NCBI RefSeq assembly: GCF_000003605.2
Contig: NW_003146294.1
Coordinates: forward strand, 160,590-185,257
DNA: 24,668 nucleotides
Direction of reading: 5' to 3'
Origin: Saccoglossus kowalevskii
Taxonomy: Eukaryota; Hemichordata; Enteropneusta; Harrimaniidae
Part shown: in pieces, positions 1-24,668 of the stretch
How the letters are laid out: every line of letters starts with the position of its first letter
Position numbering within the stretch: position 1 is the stretch's first letter
The notes under the pieces: model-generated
Told to the model about the DNA's origin: nothing
Database searches by the model: none
Seen by the model: the letters and a program-made list of their open reading frames with translations, nothing else
Translations under genes and position numbers: made by a program

Positions 1-140
1 TGTTTGCATTAAGAATTATAGAACAAAAGATCAGCAAAGCGGTGCTTTTGTCGGCGATTTTGTCAAAGGGAATATTGATAAAATGTTGCAAAACAGAATC
101 GCGAGTTGGGTGAAAAATTGCGCCGGCGGCATTCTCAGCG
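1..140 (+). other. 5' flank / possible 5' UTR of the ZAD-like gene
   Basis: This is the left edge of the window, directly before the start codon at 141. The last ~35 bases are GC-rich (gcgccggcggcattctcagc), unlike the AT-rich remainder, as is common near animal promoters. An upstream ATG at 83 opens a 49-codon frame ending at 232 that overlaps the ZAD-like frame in another register. It could be a translational uORF or chance. No TATA box or splice acceptor decides where the transcript starts. Confidence 0.3.
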
Positions 141-554
141 ATGGCGACACCCGAGAAACACCGTGTCACGGTGCATTCGTGCATCAGTACACCGAAGAAA
201 TACATACATATTGTTGCGGACGACTATTGTAGACTGTGTTCGTGTAGTCTTCGAGTTTGTGGACAGTTAAAGCCGTGTGTGAATTTATTCAAGCCAGGAA
301 AAGCAGGAGGGATAACTTATGGAAATCGTCTTTCCAATTTGATCCAGTGCGACGTTGTGAAAGGAGCGACTCTGTCGTCTCATCTATGTCTAGTTTGTAA
401 GAGAAAGATTGATAGCGCAGAAAAATCCGCCAATAATGTAAAACAGTGGCGTGAAATTGTCAGTCATTCTAATATCTCCCAACCTGTGAACGAAAGGGTT
501 AAGCGTGCTGCCTTGAAATCGCCTGCCAAAACTAAAATGGCGCGTGTCACGTGA
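141..554 (+). CDS. ZAD-like zinc-binding domain protein (137 aa, possibly a first exon)
   Basis: The intact 137-codon frame has a CRLC pair at residues 30-33 and a CLVC pair at 83-86, separated by ~50 residues. The spacer includes an NLF motif (48-50), a hydrophobic LSNLI stretch (64-68) and LSSHLC (78-83). This order (CxxC, LF, Leu/Ile helix, CxxC, then a helix KRKIDSAE...VKQWREI) is the layout of the ZAD treble-clef zinc-binding and dimerisation domain, which usually sits at the N terminus of C2H2 zinc-finger transcription factors. The C terminus is basic (ERVKRAALKSPAKTK), consistent with nuclear or DNA contact. The ATG at 141 follows a GC-rich leader and precedes all domain residues. No C2H2 fingers follow within 1 kb, so this is either a stand-alone domain protein, the 5' exon of a larger gene, or a transposon-associated domain. 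Family assignment is by pattern only. Confidence 0.6.
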   Translation: MATPEKHRVTVHSCISTPKKYIHIVADDYCRLCSCSLRVCGQLKPCVNLFKPGKAGGITYGNRLSNLIQCDVVKGATLSSHLCLVCKRKIDSAEKSANNVKQWREIVSHSNISQPVNERVKRAALKSPAKTKMARVT

Positions 555-555
555 C
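546..555. promoter_or_regulatory. Palindromic E-box GTCACGTGAC
   Basis: A perfect 10-bp palindrome containing CACGTG overlaps the stop codon of the ZAD-like frame. GTCACGTGAC is the known optimal binding site of MiT/TFE and related bHLH factors (the CLEAR-type E-box). A related ATCACGTGAC is at 4821-4830. That it works as a regulatory site is inference; such motifs also occur by chance. Confidence 0.25.
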
Positions 556-1655
556 TTTGTTTACTAAAGATAGCGTGGGCGTTTGATTGACACTCAACTC
601 ATTAGTATTCCACCAATCACAGCTACATCTACTTTCTGGATGTGCGCAGTCAAATTGTATAGGAGACAAGCTGGAGTCTCGTGTGGCGATAGCGATAACA
701 CCGGGACGAATGGTCTGGGGTATTATCTCGCACAAGATAATCGATAATACATTTGCTTATATTCACGTTTCTGTAGCATGCATATTTTAGTAATAATTTC
801 TTGTTGAATAATTCAAAAATAACTAAAATTACTAGCAGTGTCATCAATTTAGAACAGAGAATTGACAAGATGTATTCACACACATTGATTTTACGAATTC
901 TGATTTACTCAAGTACCCAGACTTTAAGTCAAACGTTCGTTTTGATACATATTTATCTCTGACTGATATTGATAAGGTGTACATTGTCACTCATCATCGT
1001 CACAACTTTCTAGAGAATGTCCTTCTACGTGTATGTACGCAATCTTACTCTTGTACCACAGGACAAACTTAAGGTATTCATTTATTGTGAACAAAAATAA
1101 AACATAAAAATAACAATAATTGTGTTTTATTCATCTAGAACGTTTCAAAGCCCTTCCTCTGCCCTCAGCTGGGGTGCCTGCTTTATTACAATTATTATGT
1201 AATCAGGGTAATACGAACTCAACTGAAGTCAGTAGGTATGTATAGTTTCTAATAAGCCTTTATTTTACTACGCTCACGAAATAATTTCACACGTATAGCG
1301 CCCCCCACACAGGGAGGACTCTGTAACTGGAATGAAACGCCGTATATTTTGTTTTTATTTCCATTTTCTCTCTGAGTTGAGCTGAATATGATTTTTATGA
1401 AGTTTTCATAATAGATATTAGATAGATTGTTTCTGGAAAGATCGACATTTTGGCTTTAGCTACTGTCTGCTCAATATAATCCGCAACCCAAATAGGTATT
1501 TTCCAGCATAACAACTGAAATTATTTCATTTTCATTCATTTGCTGATATTCTGGGTGACGGTCAACGTCAAAATATTGACATTCTTTGGAGAAATCAATG
1601 TCTCACAATCACGTACAATAAAACACCTGTCATTCAGTCCATTTTCATTTTGCAG
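556..1655. other. Intergenic stretch between the ZAD-like frame and the first ABCA-like exon candidate
   Basis: No protein family is recognisable here in either strand. The first ~200 bases remain relatively GC-rich and contain an accaatcac (CCAAT-type) motif near 612. The remainder is AT-rich. One possible but unsupported coding segment is listed separately at 870-1030. The missing 5' exons of the ABCA gene, including TM1, could lie here or beyond the left edge, but I could not find a TM1-like hydrophobic exon. Confidence 0.4.
870..1030 (+). other. Weak candidate coding exon (possible ABCA extracellular loop 1)
   Basis: An open stretch runs from an AG at 868-869 to a GTATGT donor at 1031, with an alternative GTGTAC donor at 977. 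Its residues include DFTNSDLLKYPDFK and RFDTYLSLTDIDK, which look protein-like but match no family I know. Ending at 1030 it would finish in phase 0, which does not fit the 1656 exon candidate without another exon between. Kept only as a lead. Confidence 0.15.
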
Positions 1656-1804
1656 ACTTGCAACTCTGTTCAATGTGTTATCCCACTTCGATGAGAAACT
1701 CGTCTCAACTGATGATATTTTAGATAAGAAAGAGATAGACAAATATAAATTGCTTATATCTGTGGCACTGGGAAGAAAACATATGAGGATTACCTCATCA
1801 ATCG
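1656..1804 (+). other. Candidate 5' exon of the ABCA gene (extracellular loop 1)
   Basis: A good acceptor (tttcattttgcag) at 1655 and a GGTAAAT donor after 1804 bound an open stretch containing LATLFNVLSHFDEKLVSTDD and YKLLISVALGRKHMRIT. It lies 0.5 kb upstream of the first firmly placed ABCA exon on the same strand. It begins with one base completing a codon and ends in phase 1, whereas the exon at 2291 begins in phase 0. A small exon between them is therefore missing from this model, or one boundary is wrong. The frame is open upstream to 1540, so the acceptor could also lie earlier. Confidence 0.4.
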
Positions 1805-2290
1805 GTAAATACCACATATTAGATTTCAACTGACCGTTATACAATGCACACTAAACTGTCACGGTGGATCTTCATGGGCTGATGTCATGTTTTACAAGCC
1901 GCTAGTAGTTTACCTTTACGCCAGTAACATAGTTGTGTTTGTAATATTCTTCCTTCACTGAAGGTAAACAACTTCACGAGTGGGTTCGGAACGATTCATA
2001 CCAGTCTCAGCAAGTCAAGAAATTGGTATGTATTCGTTAGCTTGTGTTTATTTTGTGACGGTTACTTTTAAATTGGCGACCCGCTCCACTTGTTGGAGTA
2101 CCATTTCACCAGAAACAGCATTTAACTTTTCGGTGATTTTGGGTAGAATTTGATAGAGCGGATCGCATATTAACCTACCGGTTTGTTTGTTTGTTATCAA
2201 AGAAAAGTTTGTGCAAATATCCAATAGAAGGATCCAATCCAAATATTGGCGCGAGCACGTGTAATACTGTAAATAATATATTTATTGCAG

Positions 2291-20490
<18,200 letters not shown>

Positions 20491-20800
20491 TGTACTGACT
20501 AATTGGGCGATGTAATCATAACAGAGCATTGACCTCCACATACTCTTACGAACTACGTTTTTGTGATTGCAACAAAAATATACATTACTCGGAAATGGCC
20601 GCCAAGATTCCGATGAGAGTGAGAGTCGTCAGTGTAGAGAGCGCCCCCAAATAATGTTCCATTCTCTGACGTCATCGAGCTCAATGTTACACATGCAAAC
20701 GTCACAACACTGGGCTTGGGAACGGAAGAATGAAACACTATTGGGGTGGGTAAAACTTGAAGTCGTTTGGCTCTCAACGAAGTAACGGCAACCATCTAAA

Positions 20801-20806
20801 AATAAA
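20801..20806 (+). terminator. Polyadenylation signal AATAAA of the ABCA gene
   Basis: AATAAA lies 311 bases after the ABCA stop codon on the coding strand and is the first canonical signal there. The 3' UTR would run 20491 to about 20825. Inferred from position and motif only. Confidence 0.6.
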
Positions 20807-20825
20807 ATATGTCATTCAGAGTTAC

Positions 20826-21687
20826 ATTATCACCACCCAGTAGCATCATCTTCAAGTTGATCCGTCTACCTGGTCCATGGCACCGTTGAAAACAATCACC
20901 ACTTGTACCACCCTCCTCATTACATTAATGAAAAGACAATGTTAAAAAACTCTTAAATTTATTAGACAAATAGATTAATATATTATGTGTCACATTTAAA
21001 CAACAACCTTGTGGTAATAAGGTCATTCTTATTTTAAAAATATAGTAAGAGTTATGTCAATGGTATGAATGGTATGTGTTGTGTAACATATATCTGTTAA
21101 ATTTAAAACAGTCTTAATGTTATTGACACAATCCAACAATGTGCATACGTTGTCGCCTAGACATGTCTTATATATACACCCTGTAATAAGATTTGTAACT
21201 TACATTTAAATGATTGTAGAATAGTGTCATTTTTTCTGATATATTTAACTATGTAAATGGTATTTTTGAGTAAACTAACAGACAAATTGAAAATACCTGC
21301 ATTCAACCCTCTTTTGAAACACAGTTTGTATTTGTGTAATTCCCAAAATATATATTAAATGCACAAGTTTAAATACACAATTGCATTTTGTTAAAAAATG
21401 TACAACAATCAACATTCTACACAAATCCAAGCGTGTTTTCGCTTATGCGACCACAAAAGGTCATGTGATCACAGATAGATTTGCACGAGAATCTGATTCT
21501 TAAAATCGTACAATTGTAATATATGAGATTACCTTTGAAAAAGTAAATCGAAATTTTGATTATGCAAACGTAGTTACTTATCAACATTATGTACAGTGTG
21601 ACAACAGATATATTCATAAGTCTATATCATATACTCCCGTATTTGTGGCAAGAATCGGCAGGTTTTTTTTTGTGACGTTGAATATTG
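20826..21687. other. Intergenic region between convergent genes / cyclase 3' UTR
   Basis: AT-rich stretch between the ABCA 3' end and the guanylate cyclase stop codon on the other strand. A minus-strand AATAAA is at 20963-20958 (TTTATT on the plus strand), 725 bases past the cyclase stop and only ~150 bases from the ABCA signal. No gene or repeat was recognised. Confidence 0.45.
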
Positions 21688-23931
21688 CTATTTGAATATG
21701 TGTTCGTCTACCGTGGCTGCCAATATAAGTTCTGGTAGTTTGTTCGCGTGATTGTCCCTTCCAACTAAAAAATACGTGACTATTGTTCCTTTGCCCTGAA
21801 ATAAATAAAAATAGACTCTAAATATCAATCATAGTCGTGTGAGATTAATACATTTGTGGATAGTGGTTTTGAATATTCTGTGTTATTTTAGTGTTTAAAT
21901 TTTCACCAACATCTGTGGAGTAATAATCGACGTATACCCGTATTTGTCTTGCGAAGCGGCGTGCCAACGTGTACTTTTGAACAAATACTCGTGAATATTG
22001 AAAATTTATCTTTACTTATTTCAAGCTATAATGATTTCATTGAACTCAGATTAATATCAGATGTAACATGGTCATTATTATTATTACCTTTAACGTGACA
22101 GGTCCTCGTTCTGTCATGTGATATCCACCAATTCCATCAAGTATTGTCTTACACTCTGGGCTCACGTGTATTCGTAGAGCTATGGGAATAAAGTCAATAT
22201 ATGATATAAAACGTAATAGGCCGGTACAAATGTTTATTTGAAAAGTTCAAGTAATACGTGTCAACATACTCCAGTATCCTGCCAAATGCATATATATGTC
22301 ATAGTAACCTACCCAACACTTGAATTATTTATAGAAAATGGCAGTAAGGCCAGACTTTTATTATCCCTTGTTTCGCGAACCCGACGAATGAACAGGAGCC
22401 GAAAATGAAATAAAAATTATATTTTTTTAGCGCAATTTCTCGCGCCCGCCGACTTGTAAGTGCAACAAACTGCTTTAAAAAAACTAATTTTTATCTTAAT
22501 TTTGTTTCCGCCCGCCGCATAACAAACCCAAGTTGCATTTTCGTGGGAGTATCATGATCAAAGTACCGAAGTCTCGCTCAGATGAGAAACAAGGTTATAC
22601 ATGGAATACAATTATTTCATATCTTCTGTCCGATCAATGATCTCACTTCTTTGAGAACCACACAAATCTAATGGAAAAAAGAATTAATTTTTGTTGTTGC
22701 CACCCTCCTCAGAAAAATTGCCTTATAAAATCTCGAGAAACAAGGAATAAAAAAAGTCTGGCCTAAGTAGCCATTGAAATTTTCTGCGCCAGCGCGAAGC
22801 TAGGGCAGAGTTAGGGCGTTCTGTGCGGTATGCATGTATAAATAGATACAAACTTGGCACAGATGTTTCATATGTCACCCTTCTTCATTATGTCTATGTA
22901 TATAACTGTAGGGGGATAGTAGCCAGGGCGTTCAGACTTGGCAAACATGTTACACACAATACCTGGGCGCATTTTTGGATTAAAAGGTCAAAAGTCAAGT
23001 TTACATTATTGATCAATGAATGTGTTGAGCTACAATGGGGAGTAGCTAGAAACTTGGAGCACAGGGAAACCACATGACGTGTCAAATTTCAAAGACAAAA
23101 GGTCAAAAGAAACATTGTATATGTGTATGTAAGTTCACTACCAGGTAATTGTTTTTAAAACTTGGCACACTTTAGTACCAACCCACCCTAGAGACGGGTC
23201 TTTAATTCCCGCGTGTTTGTCTTAGTAATACCCCCTCCCTAGCATACATAACAGTTCATCTAAGTATGGTCAAAGTAATAGAAAATTGCTTCCCACCTAA
23301 TCCACTAGATTCCATCCTCGACGCATAATTCACAGTATCGCCAAACAAACAGTATCTCGGCATTTTCAATCCCACTACACCGGCAACACAAGAACCTAAT
23401 TAATTCACAATAATATTATTATAGCGCTTAGAAGTCAATGCCTAGTTCAACGTACAGTGATAAGGTTTATACAATAAATCAATTTATTTAAAACTACAGA
23501 TGAATTATTAATGCGATTAAGAGTGTACTAATAGATAACGTATGACATGTTTTGTGTTTCCTCCCAATAAAAACAATTGAAAATGAAACAATTTATTGCA
23601 CAGATAAAATTGAATTACTATCAAGGTTCCTGTACCTAGATTCTAATAGACCAATCAATTACAATATCATTCGTCGATTTATAACTGAAAAGCAGCTTTC
23701 CACTTTAGTTTAAAGATGTCTAATGATGCAGTTATATAATCCCAAGCTTCGTGTACCTGAATGTATTCCAATACGTAGCTGGAGTTGTTTTTCTGGCCGA
23801 TGACGTATTTTGAAAGATGTTACTGAAGTAAGTAAATCAAGCGCCATATTGCATATTTCTGCTGCGTGTCTCGAACCATTGGGAGTTGGTAGGCCGCTGA
23901 CAACCATGTATGCATCGCCTATCGTCTCGAC
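21688..23931 (-). CDS. Receptor-type (membrane) guanylate cyclase, last four exons
   Basis: This gene makes cGMP from GTP; the part seen is the second half of the class III cyclase catalytic domain and the C-terminal tail. Exons on the minus strand: 23931-23757, 23395-23297, 22179-22088 and 21795-21688 (TAG stop), phase-consistent, 157 codons plus stop. Landmarks: [108 protein letters not shown] and YFLVG. The Glu of VETIGDAY and the Cys of PRYCLFGD are the guanine-specifying residues, the Asp of GDAY is a metal ligand, and Asn/Arg of NYASRM belong to the catalytic set. RHRP and SRMES fit membrane receptor cyclases better than soluble ones. The 5' exons, with the first metal Asp, kinase-like, transmembrane and ligand-binding domains, lie beyond the right edge. 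The tail after GKGT is short (~30 residues). Confidence 0.93.
22345..22347. repeat. Left TAA target-site duplication of the MITE
   Basis: TAA directly before the left inverted repeat; the same three bases follow the right inverted repeat at 22764-22766. Confidence 0.7.
22348..22763. mobile_element. 416-bp MITE with terminal inverted repeats, PIF/Harbinger type
   Basis: The left end GGCCAGACTTTTATTATCCC and the reverse complement of the right end (GGCCAGACTTTTTTTATTCC) match at 28 of the first 31 positions, the repeat continuing as TTGTTTC.CGA. TAA flanks both sides (22345-22347 and 22764-22766), the 3-bp TWA-type target duplication typical of PIF/Harbinger transposons. The inside has no long frame, so this is a non-autonomous element. 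It lies in the cyclase intron between exons 23395-23297 and 22179-22088. Confidence 0.82.
22764..22766. repeat. Right TAA target-site duplication of the MITE
   Basis: TAA directly after GGCC of the right inverted repeat, matching the left flank. Confidence 0.7.
22850..23170. repeat. Degenerate internal repeat with AACTTGGCAC and AAGGTCAAAAG motifs
   Basis: The motif AAACTTGGCAC at 22850 returns in degraded form near 22933 (CAGACTTGGCAA), 23050 (AAACTTGGAGC) and 23156 (AAACTTGGCAC). AAAGGTCAAAAG occurs near 22984 and 23098. Spacings of roughly 105-117 bases suggest two or three decayed copies of one unit. Similar 'cttggca...aaggtcaaag' repeats are common in marine invertebrate genomes as I recall, but no family name can be given. 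The open frame across it is not a gene. Confidence 0.45.
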
Positions 23932-24039
23932 CTTTTAGAAAATACATTATGATGCATATTGAAATGATGCAATATCAACACATTGATGTCATGTCACAAT
24001 AAATAATGTTTGCGCTTGAAGCGGTTAAAATGACGATAC
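23932..24039 (-). other. Cyclase intron sequence before the minisatellite
   Basis: Short unique sequence directly upstream (minus strand) of the cyclase exon at 23931, with a CTAAAAG acceptor at its edge. No further cyclase exon is visible between here and the window end. Confidence 0.5.
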
Positions 24040-24668
24040 ACTAGAACATATCAAACATCTGACGATATATAAGAACATATCAGACATGTGACGATACATT
24101 AGAAAATATCAAACATGTGACGGCACATAAGAACATATCAAACATGTGACGATACAATTGAACATATCAAACATGTGAAATACATAAAAACATACTAAAC
24201 ATGTGACGACACATAAAAACATATCAAACATGTGACGATACAATTGAACATATCAAACATGTGACGATACAATTGAACATATCAAACATGTGACGGCACA
24301 TAAGAACATATGAAACATGGCCGATACATTTGAACATATCAAACATGTGAGACACATAAGAACATATTAAACATGTGACGATACATAAGAACATATCAAA
24401 CATGTGACGGCACGTGAGAACGTATCGAACATGTGACGGCACATAAGAACATATCAAACATGTGACGGCACATACGAACATATGAAACATGGCCGATACA
24501 ATTGAACATATCAAACATGTGAGACACATAAGAACATATTAAACATGTGAAGATACATAAGAACATATCAAAACATGTGACGGCACGTGAGAACGTATCG
24601 AACATGTGACGGCACATAAGAACATATCAAACATGTGACGGTACATACGAACATATCAAACATGTGAT
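24040..24668. repeat. 29-bp minisatellite with higher-order structure
   Basis: About 21 contiguous copies of a 29-base unit of the form AACATATCAAACATGTGACG plus a variable end (gcacataag, atacaattg, atacataag). Single-base and small-deletion variants occur. The array continues past the right edge. Distinctive variants such as TGAAACATGGCCGATAC recur at 24311 and 24483, exactly 172 bases apart, so a block of about six units was duplicated. It lies upstream of the cyclase exon at 23931, probably inside an intron of that gene. Confidence 0.95.

Noticed and set aside
1540-1655. Protein starting at an ATG at 1540
   Set aside because: There is a good acceptor at 1655, and the sequence before it has no protein-like conservation. 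It is more likely intron open by chance.
22823-23077. 84-codon open frame in the cyclase intron
   Set aside because: It lies in degenerate repeat sequence, has no recognisable domain, and an opposite-strand frame overlaps it equally well.
24224-24617. Minus-strand Cys-rich open frames (CLICS repeats)
   Set aside because: They are translations of the 29-bp minisatellite, open because the unit has few stops on that strand. There are no unique coding flanks.
24040-24668. CRISPR-like array
   Set aside because: The units are contiguous without unique spacers, and the surrounding genes are animal.

Overview
The window reads as AT-rich DNA of an invertebrate animal nuclear genome. Genes are split into many short exons with GT-AG introns, and introns and intergenic DNA carry microsatellites, a minisatellite and a small inverted-repeat transposon. 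No bacterial, organellar or phage features were seen. The phylum cannot be fixed from the sequence; an invertebrate deuterostome or a lophotrochozoan would both fit.

Layout from left to right: (1) An intact 137-codon reading frame at 141-554 (+) encodes a ZAD-like treble-clef zinc-binding domain and a basic tail. (2) From about 1.65 kb to 20.5 kb (+) lies most of a full-length ABC subfamily A (ABCA) transporter gene. I could chain 35 exons from 2291 to 20490 with consistent splice phases at every junction, totalling 5421 nt (1806 codons plus stop). They encode the later part of the first extracellular loop, the first membrane domain, NBD1, a linker, TM7 and the second extracellular loop, the second membrane domain, NBD2 and a short C-terminal tail. 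The first ~400 residues, including TM1, are not confidently located. (3) From 23931 down to 21688 on the minus strand are the last four exons (157 codons plus stop) of a membrane-type (receptor) guanylate cyclase. Its upstream exons lie beyond the right edge. The two genes converge, with a single AATAAA for the ABCA gene at 20801 and a possible one for the cyclase at 20963-20958.

Repeats: one ABCA intron (14615-14820) consists almost entirely of (TTTA)n. A (TGTAG)n array lies in the intron before the last NBD2 exon. A 416-bp element with ~31-bp terminal inverted repeats and TAA target duplications (PIF/Harbinger-type MITE) sits in a cyclase intron at 22348-22763. A degenerate dispersed-looking repeat lies at ~22850-23170. 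A 29-bp minisatellite with a 172-bp higher-order period fills ~24040 to the window edge.

Functionally the two main genes are independent: a predicted ATP-driven lipid transporter or flippase, and a cGMP-producing receptor enzyme. Nothing in the sequence shows that they act together. No clearly new molecular system was recognised. The most interesting points are the microsatellite-only intron, the MITE, the higher-order minisatellite and the solo ZAD-like frame.
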